This document shows positions 17,960-26,149 of a DNA stretch of 64,000 nt, one piece after another. The translations under genes were made by a program, and so were the position numbers. The DNA comes from CAVZCK01 sp963798805 (GTDB taxonomy: Bacteria > Pseudomonadota > Alphaproteobacteria > Rhizobiales > Rhodomicrobiaceae): NCBI GenBank assembly GCA_963798805.1, contig CAWCVC010000011.1, forward strand, positions 682,001 to 746,000. The letters are read 5' to 3'. The notes under the pieces were generated by a model that searched no databases, was not told where the DNA came from, and worked only from the letters and a program-made list of their open reading frames with translations. The stretch's first letter is position 1, and the number at the start of each line of letters is the position of its first letter.

Positions 17960-18003
17960 TTTCGTAATGCGTAGGTCGGGGGGCGAATCCCTCTTGCGCA
18001 CCA
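17960..18003 (+). pseudogene. 3' half of a tRNA-Thr (CGT), degenerate
   Basis: TTTCGTAATGCGTAGG matches the anticodon loop and 3' stem of tRNA-Thr(CGT), followed by a T-arm and CACCA end. The 5' stem partner is missing (CTCCCG stands in its place), and the T-loop lacks one base (GGGGGGCGAATCCC instead of GGGGGTTCGAATCCC), so it is both truncated and mutated. It is a second attachment-site-like relic within 200 bases. Confidence 0.78.
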
Positions 18004-18265
18004 TTTTTCCCACAAATTCCGAGTTGCAAGGACCGCAGCGGAGTGAAATCCGGTGCAACTCCGGGTAATTGGCGAAAGCGTGGGCTGGAGATGAGGAGTG
18101 GGTCGGAAAAGCCGTGGGTTACAAGGTGGTTACAACTCCCATCCGGTCGACATTTCGAGGCGCCACGCGCACCCAGCTGGATTATAATTGCGGCAAAGCT
18201 TTAAGGACGATGTTCCGGCTTCTTTCAGGGCCTGAACGGCGAACTATTCGACCGGGGGAAGAATT
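18004..18265. other. Intergenic upstream of hsdR relic
   Basis: 262 bases without a supported gene. A pair of short hairpins at 18039-18063 resembles the core of a cobalamin riboswitch but lacks the rest of it. Confidence 0.4.
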
Positions 18266-19434
18266 GTGCCCAATGAAGCTTTCGCTCGCGTCAAAATTGA
18301 TCAGCTACTAAAGGACGCCGAGTGGCGTCTCACCGACGGCCTCAGCGTCCGATACGAATATCCGCTCGACGATGGCGGACGCGCTGATTATGCGCTGTTC
18401 GATCGTCAAGGTCGCACGCTAGCCGTGCTGGAAGCAAAGAGCACGAGCGTAAGCTTGAGCGCCGGTGAAGTCCAAGGCCAGCGCTATGCCGACCAACTCG
18501 ACGCCCCTTACATCTTCTTGTCGAACGGCGAGGAGGTCTGGTTCCGTGACAAGCACCAGGACGCTCATTACCGCAAGGTCGAAACGGTTTTCACCCAAGA
18601 TGATCTCATGCGGCGCAAGGCGGCGGGAGACATCCGGCGAAATCCACTCGATATTCCCATCGATACCCGAATTGCGGGTGGTGGCGGGCGGACCTATCAA
18701 TTCGCCTGTATAGAAAAGCTTTCCCAGGAGATCGTCACCGGCCGCCGGAAGATGCTTGTCGAGATGGCGACCGGAACCGGTAAGACCCGCACCGCCGCCG
18801 CATTGCTAAAACAACTCTTCGAAGCCAATTGGACCACTCGAGCCCTGTTCGTGGTGGATCGAAACACGCTCGCAATCCAAACAGAAGATGCCTTCGCCGA
18901 GCATCTGCCCCATCTGCCTTGCTACCGCGTGCCGCGAACCGGCAGACGATTTCAGGACGAAAAGCGCGTCACCATCGCCACGTTGCAGACCTTGGTCAAC
19001 GAATACGACGAATATTCGTCCGGCTACTTCGACTTGATCATTATCGACGAGTGCCACCGCAGCATCTACGGCAAGTGGCGGCGCGCGCTCGACCATTTCG
19101 ACGGCATCAAGATCGGCCTCACCGCGACGCCCTGCGTGCGGCATTCGAGACGTGGCTGGATGATAAGGACTTCAATTCCGATCAGCTGCGCCTTCTGCAT
19201 CTCGTAAAGGAGCAGATCAAGGCCAACGCCGCCGACATCATTTCATTCGAGAGCTGGCGGTTCGATCAGCCGTCACTCGCCATGAATGGCGGGTTCGCTC
19301 GCGCCCGCGCCGCCTTCGGTAGCGAGGCGGAGCTGGAGCGCGTGCTTTCCGATATGAACAACGCCGTTTTTGGCATTGCGCCGCCGCGAGCTTCTGGCCC
19401 TAATCCGTCCGAACGAGACAGACCCTTTAATTAG
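18266..19434 (+). pseudogene. hsdR: Type I restriction enzyme R subunit with internal deletion
   Basis: Starts at a GTG with a GGGGAAG site. The first ~290 residues are a normal HsdR N-terminus: nuclease core RADYALFD...LAVLEAKS, Walker A EMATGTGKTRT, DECH box, and motif LTATP. At ~19132 the frame breaks: the sequence jumps to the extreme C-terminal part of HsdR (AAFETWLDDKDFNSDQLRLL...ELERVLSDMNNAVFG) in another frame. Several hundred codons covering the second RecA domain are lost. It can neither translocate DNA nor cut as a complex. No hsdM or hsdS is nearby. Confidence 0.88.
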
Positions 19435-19501
19435 AGGCGACAACCGCAAGCTTCTGGAGCTTGGCAAAGGTGTCCGGTGAAAGGGTGATAGCGTGCGTCA
19501 T
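19427..19501 (-). pseudogene. Truncated antitoxin-like N-terminus
   Basis: A 24-codon frame, MTHAITLSPDTFAKLQKLAV..., behind a clear TAGGAGG site. The start and the promoter-like repeat upstream (TATACGGTTATAGCGGTATAG) look like those of a small DNA-binding antitoxin gene, but the frame stops after 24 codons, where the hsdR relic ends. Probably the surviving 5' end of a gene cut at this junction. Identity is a guess. Confidence 0.4.
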
Positions 19502-19700
19502 CAAAGCCTCCTACGGCTATACCGCTATAACCGTATAGAATGATTCGTGGATTCTGATCGCGTTTTCTTGGCCGCTGCCTCTTCAGCATTGTCGCCCCAT
19601 CTTGGAGGGTGATCGCGCGCACCGCTATATCGGCCCCCTAAAGATCTGGGCTACCCCGAGGAACGCTGTGAGGCATCACAGATGGACTGATCAAGAGAAT
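19502..19700. other. Intergenic with repeat-type operator
   Basis: About 200 bases; directly upstream of the truncated frame are two imperfect copies of TATA(C/G)GGTTATAGC-like sequence (~19520-19542), a likely operator for the lost gene. Nothing else seen. Confidence 0.35.
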
Positions 19701-20183
19701 TCAACCTTCGCTAAGCAAGTCGTCGATAATTTCAGCTTGCGCAGGAAATTTCGATTTCAGCAATTGGGATAGGTCCCCAAATCCCTCCTGCTCAAGAAGT
19801 CGATCAAATCCACCAGCGGTCAATCCCAACTGACGAGCATATTTGTCAACTACCGTCTGCTGAAAGACGCCGTGCTGTTTTGCTATGAAATTGGTCGCTG
19901 CGGTTCTCGTATAAGCGCCTGCGCGCACTAGAGATATAACTTCAAGAATTTGACGCAGAGCTTCAGGCGTTCCCGCTGGCAAGGACGGTAATACCGCAAT
20001 GCTGTTCTTCGACTGCGCATTCGTATTAGTCGGCATCCGTACAGCCTGTTTAGCCGGCTTGTCGGGTCCTTTCAGTGGCAGGAGACGTCGCAGCGTAGAG
20101 TTGAAGGTATCTACCAGCGGCTCCGCATGTGCCTTTACGAATGAGAACACCTCTTCGTCGACTTCAACTTGGTGCATACACAT
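19701..20183 (-). CDS. Hypothetical protein with SeqA-N/RHH-like N-terminus
   Basis: 160 residues from the ATG at 20183, chosen because AAGGAG lies eight bases upstream; the frame is open to 20222. The N-terminus (HQVEVDEEVFSFVKAHAEPLVD...STLRRLLPL) has the pattern of the short β-strand plus helices used by SeqA-type and ribbon-helix-helix proteins for dimerisation and DNA binding. The C-terminal half is helical (EALRQILEVISLVRAGAYTRTAATNFIAKQHGV). A 16-base perfect palindrome lies just upstream, compatible with autoregulation. It is one of few intact non-transposase genes in this island. Function unknown. Confidence 0.65.
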   Translation of the reverse strand: MCMHQVEVDEEVFSFVKAHAEPLVDTFNSTLRRLLPLKGPDKPAKQAVRMPTNTNAQSKNSIAVLPSLPAGTPEALRQILEVISLVRAGAYTRTAATNFIAKQHGVFQQTVVDKYARQLGLTAGGFDRLLEQEGFGDLSQLLKSKFPAQAEIIDDLLSEG

Positions 20184-20235
20184 GATGTGGCTCCTTGGTT
20201 GGAATCTGAGCCAACATACCAATATGCTCGACGCA

Positions 20236-20251
20236 CTTAAAGTACTTTAAG
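20236..20251. promoter_or_regulatory. Perfect 16-base palindrome, candidate operator
   Basis: CTTAAAGTACTTTAAG, 53 bases upstream of the gene at 19701-20183. Placement and symmetry fit the binding site of a dimeric repressor, possibly the gene product itself. Confidence 0.5.
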
Positions 20252-20308
20252 TTTTTGAAGTGAAGTTTGACCCTGGATGCCCGATCCGGATCGCCTCCCT
20301 CCGCTGAC

Positions 20309-20700
20309 TCACCTGACCAGCGCAATGCTCTCCCGCGTCAGATGGAACACCCCGCTCGGCTCCTTCTCCTCCCCCCTCGCCCTCCAGCTCCGCCATCACT
20401 CTTTCTCGATCTGCCTCGACCGCCTCGCGCACGATCGGCTCACCCCATTTCAGCCGGATCAAGGCCGCCGGATGCGCCTCGAATTCCTCCTGGCTGATGT
20501 AGACGAAGACCGGCAGCGCAAGTTTAGAATTAGCGTCACCGGCGTCAGCAGCATCACCTTCGGGCGGCTCCGGCAACTTCGTGATCTGGAAGGTGTCGGT
20601 CTCGCAGACGCCGTGCTCTTCAATCGCCTACTCGATTTCGTGCCGGTCGAGTTGGGCGATGTCGGCGACTTCTTCGAGGGAGAGCGTCTGGAATTCGCCG
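20309..20700 (-). pseudogene. Unrecognised gene with nonsense and frameshift
   Basis: Read backwards, a coherent protein runs from about 20700: EFQTLSLEEVADIAQLDRHEIE, an in-frame TAG, then AIEEHGVCETDTFQITKLPEPPEG...LALPVFVYISQEEFEAHPAAL...ERVMAELEGE. At the six-G tract (C6 at 20371-20376) the frame must shift to continue EKEPSGVFHLTRESIALVR and a stop at 20309. So it carries one nonsense codon, one frameshift and a missing 5' end, cut at the junction with the GNAT fragment. I do not recognise the family. Confidence 0.55.
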
Positions 20701-20701
20701 C

Positions 20702-20905
20702 ATGCGGCGCTTCTACGTCGCGCCGAAATTTCGTGGCCATGGAATAGGAAGGCAGCTTGCGGAAGGGCCGATCCCAAAAGCGGGGGCCGTGGAGGCGCTG
20801 ACGGTCAATGCGGGCGATGACCATGCTGCCCGATTTTGGGAGAGGCTCGGCTTCGGGCAGGTTAACGGCGATGGATTTACGCATATGCGACGGCTGGGGA
20901 ACTGA
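20702..20905 (+). pseudogene. GNAT acetyltransferase, C-terminal fragment
   Basis: RRFYVAPKFRGHGIGRQLAE is GNAT motif A (R/Q-x-x-G-x-G/A, acetyl-CoA pyrophosphate loop) and VNAGDDHAARFWERLGF is motif B. Only the last ~67 residues are present; the N-terminal half is missing, and the sequence between the two motifs is partly scrambled. It abuts the relic on the other strand at 20700, so a deletion or rearrangement joined them. Confidence 0.75.
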
Positions 20906-21258
20906 GCAAGCGCCGCGATCGGCCTGGCTTTCGCCAACAGATGCGTTTTTTGACCTGCGGCAGCAAGCGCCTCTAAACCGACCCTCGCCAATATAGGGCG
21001 GCACGGAGAGAGTGCGGTGTTCTTCACCGCGGAGCTTTGCGCCGGCGAGGTAGAGGGAGAGCCAACAGTCTCCGTCGCTGAATGGGCCGAACACCGGAGA
21101 CGTTCGCTTTATTTCGGTCGCGAAGCGTGATCCGTGCCTTGCGGGATGGAAGCTTGGGATTAACGCGAATTGCGAGCCGTTCAAGCAGGCTGGTGAAATA
21201 AGGGAAGACTGCATACGCGCCTCCCCTCGTGCTTTGCGTCATTTGCCGCTGTTGGTTA
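20906..21258. other. Intergenic, no gene supported
   Basis: 353 bases. Short open frames on both strands show no family pattern and no ribosome sites. It separates the GNAT relic from the adhesin 3' end. Confidence 0.5.
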
Positions 21259-22460
21259 TCACCAGCTAAACCCAACGCCGGCGCCAAAACTGTTATTGTC
21301 ATCAGAATGGCCGAGACTCGCCTGAATGCTGACATTTTCCGTCAGGCGCGCCGCTCCTCCGAGGGCAAAGGCATTCTCACCCTCGAAATTTCCAAATCCA
21401 AGGCCGATCGAATAAGCCTTGCCGGGAGCTGGAGACGGAATATTGGCCATGGCCGCAACCGATGCAATTCCACTATAGGCGTCTCTCAACTGGCCAAAGT
21501 TCACTGCGTCGAACCTACTGGCACCGTCTGCAATGCCCGTAACGTGGGCGGGGCCGCCAGTCGTCGTATTGGCGAACGTCGCGCCGCCGTCATTGAGCGT
21601 CAAGCTGGTGGATCTCGTTCCGCCGGAAAGAACCGTACTTGTTTGACTGACCGTCAAGCCATGAGCAGCGCCGGTCTGCTGATTATAGACGAGCATGCTG
21701 GCCTGGGCTTCTTGCAGAGCTAGCTCGCTTCCTCCATCGCTCCGGTCGTTGTTGCTGTCAGCGACGAGCGAGGTCGTGTTGGTAGCGCCGTCAATCTTCA
21801 GCCCGTTATTTCCAACATTGATCCCTGTATTTGCCGTGGGATTAAGTGCGTAGATGCTACCGTTCACGCCCAGATCGCCTTCGACCAGAGCGCCCCCAAC
21901 GATTGTCGTCCCGTAATTGAAGGTGTTGGTGCCAATGGTGGCCTGCTGGGTTGTCGCCACCGTAATCGAATTGGTACCAGTCCCGTCGACATGCGAAACA
22001 GAGTAGCCGCTATCGTTCAGTGTGCTTACCGTATTGCCAGTCATACTGGTAACGGTGGCTGCAGCGTCGGTCATGGAAAAGCGGGTTCCGCCAGCGGTGG
22101 CTCCGTTCGTATCGACTGATAGCGTATTATCAATCGATATGTTGCCGGCATTGTTTGCAGTAAGAACGTCGGTGCCTCCGCTTTGGAGGGCAAAAGAGCC
22201 GGCCCCCCATCATTGCTGTCGTAGTTTATAACCACGTCGTTGCTGTTAGATATGGTCGTAGATACATCGCCTACAGCATTGATGACTTGATCGTTGGAAT
22301 CGTTGACTGTAAACGACTCTCCACCAGAGTCATCATTGTTCGATGTGATCGTTGCGCCTTGAATTGGATCAGAATTGAGTTCTATTTTACCTGAAAGCGC
22401 AGTACATGGTAGGGACATAACCGCGCATATTACGAGAAAATGCTTTCGGAACTTCTTCAT
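21259..22460 (-). pseudogene. YadA-like trimeric autotransporter adhesin, frame broken at a G tract
   Basis: Start at ATG 22460 (MKKFRKHFLVICAVMSLPCTALS, a signal peptide). The passenger is Asn/Asp/Thr-rich with repeated short strands (NSNDVVINYDSNDGG, NTVSTLNDSGYSV). The last ~80 residues are the YadA-type β-barrel anchor: KAYSIGLGFGNFEGENAFALGGAARL...GAGVGFSW, ending in the outer-membrane-sorting aromatic residue. The two frames meet at a run of six G (22203-22208 as C6); one more G would join them. So it is either broken or switchable. AT-rich passenger and neighbours differ from the GC-rich core. The 227-residue membrane protein upstream is on the same strand. Confidence 0.8.
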
Positions 22461-22512
22461 CGACCTTAATCCTCTAGGTATTTTCATAGCGAAACGATCT
22501 TTTCTATGCGTG

Positions 22513-23196
22513 TTAATGTCTTGTTGATATAACTTGCTTTTCAAAAGCAACGCAACCGTTTTTAACTGGCATTGTAAATAGTTTCATGTTATTGTTATTT
22601 TTATGTGTTAGAAGAGATATTGATTTGAGAAGATCTCGCGTTGGTGAAAATTCTTTAAAAATCATTTTTGTTACATCATCGCATGGATTTGCCCAATGCG
22701 ACACTACCTCATAGGCAATTTGACAGGTGCTACTCGCATCTTGGCTAAGATCAAAGGTTATATAAATTACTCCGCCTTGACCGCTGTCGACTTCCATGGA
22801 AAGACTGACGAACGTCTTATGCACTGTCGGAAAGCGATAAACTCCAACGCGCTTTCCTTGAAGCAATTTCGCCGAAAGATCGTTCATCGCCGCAGCGCAT
22901 TTGGTGAGGCCCATCTTGGCAATTGCTTGGCCATAAGGGTTCAGCGCGTCGATGTCTATTTCGGCTTTCTCTTCCTTGGGAAGTTCAGCTTGCGTATCTT
23001 TGTCTTGTGCGCGGGAGGTCGCTGAACTCCGGATCAGGAACAGTGCAAGAACGATGAGCGCCAAATTCATAAAAGTCAGTAGCCATATATATACGCCCGC
23101 CGGCGACGAGCGCGTTTTCGCAGGCACAGCAGGAACGTCCTGCAGTTTAGCCGCACTGCCGCATATCTGATCTTGTCTCGTAAGCATCGCATTCAA
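22513..23196 (-). CDS. Hypothetical single-pass membrane protein upstream of adhesin
   Basis: 227 residues. One helix (GVYIWLLTFMNLALIVLALFLI, ~34-55) anchors a periplasmic domain of ~170 residues containing four spaced cysteines (TKCAAAM, STCQIAY, NPCDDV, NGCVAF) that could form two disulfides. Codon use is AT-rich like the adhesin. It lies 52 bases upstream of the adhesin start and in the same direction, so it may be an assembly or anchoring partner. I know no named family for it. Confidence 0.7.
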   Translation of the reverse strand: MNAMLTRQDQICGSAAKLQDVPAVPAKTRSSPAGVYIWLLTFMNLALIVLALFLIRSSATSRAQDKDTQAELPKEEKAEIDIDALNPYGQAIAKMGLTKCAAAMNDLSAKLLQGKRVGVYRFPTVHKTFVSLSMEVDSGQGGVIYITFDLSQDASSTCQIAYEVVSHWANPCDDVTKMIFKEFSPTRDLLKSISLLTHKNNNNMKLFTMPVKNGCVAFEKQVISTRH

Positions 23197-23291
23197 GCGG
23201 AGTGGCTGATTTGGGCCTGCACTCTTGTCAAATTCAAAATCTCACAACCATAGATTGAATCTCTGTGGCATGATTCCCTTTCGTTGTATAG

Positions 23292-24183
23292 AGCGGCGCA
23301 CCTTATGCCTGGCGCAAACGCGAGCGCTATCGCGGCGTCTGGTGGCTGCGCGCGGAGACGGAGCAGACGCTGCTCGATGATCTGATCACCTTAGGTAGCC
23401 GCCTGATCCCCGGCCTCGAAGAGAGCCAAGAGCGCGACCGTGCCGCTCATCTCGCTCTGGACGCCATCACACAGACCGGGGCGGAGAAGCCCTGGCTGCT
23501 CATCTATGACAATGCCCAAAGCCCCGCCGCCATCGACAAGCTGACGCCGGCCTCAGGGGCGCATCTCATCGTCACTAGCCGCTGGTCCGATTGGTGCGGT
23601 CACGCCGAGGCGCTGCCGGTCGATGTCTTCCCGCCCGATGTCGCGGTGGATTATCTTATGGCGCATGCACGCCATCCCTACCGTGGGGCCGCCGCGCGGC
23701 TTGCCGAGGCGTTGGGCTATTTGCCGCTTGCCCTCAGCCACGCCCGCGCCACTTGCTGGCGCATGAACTGGACGTTCGACGCCTATCGCGAAAAGCTGCC
23801 CGAGCTGATCGACAAGGCACCATCCAACGCTGCCTATCCGGCCACCGTCTTCGCTACATTCGACCTTGCCATTTAGAAAGCAGCCGCTAGCTGTCCCCAT
23901 GCCGAAACGCTGATGGAGATCACCGCCTTCCTCGCGCCGGACCTCATCCCGCTCGATCTCATCACCGCCGATGCCATGAGCGAAGCCGAGCGCGACGATG
24001 CCCTCGACGCCCTCGCCGATGTCTCGCTGATCACGCATGAAACTCTGGAGGATGGCACGCGCGGCTTCAGTGTGCACCGGCTGGTTCAGGAGGTGATACG
24101 CGGGCGCCTTGGCGACCGAACGAACGAAGCAATCGTACAGGCTCTGAAGCATCCGAAATCAAAGCAGCAATGGCAGAACTCGC
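23292..24183 (+). pseudogene. NB-ARC (STAND/NLR-like) ATPase relic
   Basis: The frame begins just after the lost P-loop (YAWRKRERYRGVWWLRAETE) and continues with Walker B LLIYDNA, the TSRW sensor region, and LGYLPLALSHA, the GLPLA-type motif of NB-ARC ATPases. A TAG at 23874-23876 replaces what should be a Glu codon (ATT-TAG-AAA), after which the same frame goes on with the winged-helix part (FSVHRLVQEVIRGRL). An IS630 then cuts the gene at 24184; the expected TPR C-terminus is absent. Bacterial proteins of this type are used in phage defence. It has no start, no P-loop and no sensor, so it is dead. Confidence 0.83.
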
Positions 24184-24195
24184 TAGTGCACTGAC

Positions 24196-25289
24196 TTATT
24201 CAGATGGTGCAGGCAGGCGCTTGAGTTTGCCGAAAATTTCTTTGGCGGATTTCGTCCAGACAAAGGGCTTGGGGTGACCGTTGTGATCGCGGATGTAGCG
24301 GCGGATGGCATCTTCCAATTCGGCGATGGATTTGAAGACGCCGCGACGGATGCGCCTTCGGGTGATGACTGAGAAGAAGCCCTCGACGGCGTTGAGCCAG
24401 AGCCTGTCCCCGCGAAGGCGGGGAATGCGGATGTGGGCGTGAAGTGGAAGACCCAGCGCGGATTGTCGGCCAGCCATTGCTTGACCTTGGGATGCTTGTG
24501 GGTGGCGTAATTGTCGAGGATGGCATGGATGACCTTTCCCGCCGGAACGGCGCGCTCCACCGCATTGAGGAACTTGATAAACTCCTGATGCCGGTGCTTT
24601 TGCATGCAACGCCCCAACACGGTGCCATCGAGAATATTGAGCGCGGCGAACAGGGTGGTGGTGCCATTCCGCTTATAATCGTGGGTCATGGTTGCGCATT
24701 TGCCGGGCTTCAGCGGAAGGCCGGGTTGCGTGCGATCGAGCGCCTGAATCTGGCTTTTCTCATCGATGGACAGCACCACGGCATGACAGGGCGGCTCCAT
24801 GTACAGGCCGACGACATCCTCCACTTTCGCGGCAAAGGCGGGATCGTTGGACATCTTGAAGGTGCGTAAGCGGTGAGGTTGAAGGCGATGCCCATCCCAG
24901 ATGCGTTGCACCGTCCGCAAGCTGACGCCGACAGCCTTGGCGACCGCCCGGCCGGTCCAATGCGTCGCGTTATGGGGTGGCTCGGAGCATGGCAGCGCCA
25001 GCACCCTGGCCACGGTCTCCAACTGAACAGGGGCTTTGCCCGGCTTGCGCGTCTTGTCCCGCAAGAGGCCATCCACCCCTTGCTCGGCATATCGCAACTG
25101 CCAGCGCCACACCGCCGGGCGACTGCCACCGATCTGCCTCGCCACCTCCAGAACGGGCAGCCTGTCTGCCGAAAGAAGAACGATCCGTGCCCGCTGAACG
25201 TGCTTCTGCGCGCTGTTGCGATCCTCAATAACCGCCGCCAAACGCGCGCGGTCCTCAGAGGCGATGATGATGCTGACGGTTTGTGCCAT
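24196..25289 (-). pseudogene. IS630 transposase broken by a palindromic insertion
   Basis: N-terminal helix-turn-helix (ARQIGGSRPAVWRWQLRYAEQG) and a DDE catalytic region (LSIDEKSQIQALDR, ILDNYATHKHPKV) read well to VFHFTPTSA. There, about 27 extra bases containing a perfect hairpin shift the frame; the expected continuation WLNAVEGFFSVITRRR...KEIFGKLKRLPAPSE lies in another frame. The catalytic glutamate (in NAVEGFF) is thus lost from the main product. Confidence 0.9.
24408..24423. repeat. Palindromic insert within IS630 transposase
   Basis: CCCCGCGAAGGCGGGG, a perfect six-pair stem with a GAAG loop, at the centre of ~27 bases absent from a normal IS630 reading frame. It resembles REP-like selfish palindromes seen in alphaproteobacterial intergenic DNA. 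Confidence 0.7.
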
Positions 25290-25345
25290 ATCAGCAGAAT
25301 CGCACGAACTAGGCCGCGTGTGAATCCTCTGTTTGCGTCAGTGCA

Positions 25346-25645
25346 CTAGAGTAACTCCGTCCAGTTCTGACCGCCATAGAATACCCGTAGGATGATCACT
25401 CGCTTATCCTCGACAGTGAATGCGATCGCAACGCGATGCTCGAACCCAATTACACGCAAGCCAGGACGAATGTCTTCGCGCAGATGGCCGCGTTCCGAAG
25501 CCATGGCAAAGCCCTGGATGTAGGTTTCGAGCCGTTCGATATAGGAAATAGCAATAACAGGACTCGCTGCCTCAGCGATCCACTCATAGAGTCGTATCAG
25601 ATCGTCTCGTGCCTCATCCGAAATTTCGACGGCACGGCGTTTCAC
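25346..25645 (-). CDS. ParE/RelE-family toxin
   Basis: 99 residues. VEISDEARDDLIRLYEWIAEAASPVIAISYIERLETYIQ is the N-terminal helical hairpin and RPGLRVIGFEHRVAIAFTVEDKRVIILRVFYGGQNWTELL the β-sheet of the ParE/RelE toxin fold. ParE members inhibit DNA gyrase; RelE members cut mRNA on ribosomes; sequence and ParD-type partner favour ParE. Its ATG overlaps the antitoxin stop (ATGA). The TAG stop lies on the terminal TA of the adjoining IS630, so the natural C-terminus may be a few residues longer. Confidence 0.9.
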   Translation of the reverse strand: MKRRAVEISDEARDDLIRLYEWIAEAASPVIAISYIERLETYIQGFAMASERGHLREDIRPGLRVIGFEHRVAIAFTVEDKRVIILRVFYGGQNWTELL

Positions 25646-25917
25646 GAATCCTCTTTTGCCACGTGCCGCGCGCGGATTTCATCGAAGATGGCGCTGGCCG
25701 GATGCGTCCTGCTCTTTCCGGACTTGAACGCGTCATAGGCGGAAGCAACTTGTTCCCGGAGCCAGCGCTCAATTGCGTCGTCGCGTTCCTGCAAGGCTCG
25801 TAGTCCCGCCCGCACGACTTCGCTGCCGCTGGCATAGTGGCCAGACTTCACCTTCGCGTCGATGAAAGCGGCGTGTTCCGGCGGAAGGCTAAAGGTCCGC
25901 TTTTCGGTTGCCGCCAT
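25642..25917 (-). CDS. ParD-family antitoxin
   Basis: 91 residues starting at the ATG at 25917 with a strong AAGGAGG site. KRTFSLPPEHAAFIDAKVKSGHYASGSEVVRAGLRALQERD is a ribbon-helix-helix DNA-binding domain of the ParD/CopG type; the acidic C-terminus (DEIRARHVAKEDS) would wrap the toxin. It precedes and overlaps parE, the usual order, and a symmetrical operator is found upstream. One of the few intact units in the island. Confidence 0.92.
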   Translation of the reverse strand: MAATEKRTFSLPPEHAAFIDAKVKSGHYASGSEVVRAGLRALQERDDAIERWLREQVASAYDAFKSGKSRTHPASAIFDEIRARHVAKEDS

Positions 25918-25948
25918 GGCGCACCTCCTTTCGATAGTCGCACACGGT

Positions 25949-25967
25949 GGTATGAAAAAATCATACC
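25949..25967. promoter_or_regulatory. Inverted-repeat operator of the ParDE pair
   Basis: GGTATGA-AAAAA-TCATACC, a perfect seven-base inverted repeat 32 bases upstream of the parD start, fitting a dimeric ribbon-helix-helix repressor site overlapping its own promoter. Confidence 0.6.
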
Positions 25968-26149
25968 GCAGTGCAGGCGAAGTTGCAATCCCGCAGGCTT
26001 CTCGACCTTGCGGCAGTTCCGGATCTGCTGCGGGGATCTTGCGGGGATCAGTCCCGAACCGTGCCGCACAGTCATGAAGAAGTTGCAACGGGCGTCTGGT
26101 TACGTCGTTGGTATTGCTTAACCCGAAAAATTCACTGTGGGTTGACGGA
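25968..26149. other. Intergenic between ParDE and second IS1380-type element
   Basis: No gene supported. GCGGGGATC occurs twice (26028-26045) as a short direct repeat. Confidence 0.4.

Larger units (their letters stand above)
24184..25348 (-). mobile_element. IS630-family element
   Basis: Perfect 12-base terminal inverted repeats, TAGTGCACTGAC at 24184-24195 and its complement at 25337-25348, with TA at both outer ends as expected for IS630/Tc1-type insertion. About 1.16 kb. It inserted into the NB-ARC relic on the left and abuts the parE stop codon on the right. Its transposase is interrupted, so it is probably immobile unless helped in trans. Confidence 0.92.

Noticed and set aside
17773..18015. 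Minus-strand frame ending in GAQGFEPWTR
   Set aside because: This ending is the known artefact of translating a tRNA T-arm backwards; it overlaps the tRNA-Lys relic.
18035..18065. Sequence like the core of a cobalamin riboswitch (GAAATCCGGTGCAACTCCGG)
   Set aside because: The B12 box and the remaining conserved stems are missing and the downstream gene is an hsdR relic; probably two chance hairpins.
20277..20747. 156-codon plus-strand frame
   Set aside because: Antisense of the minus-strand relic, whose sense reading gives far more protein-like sequence.
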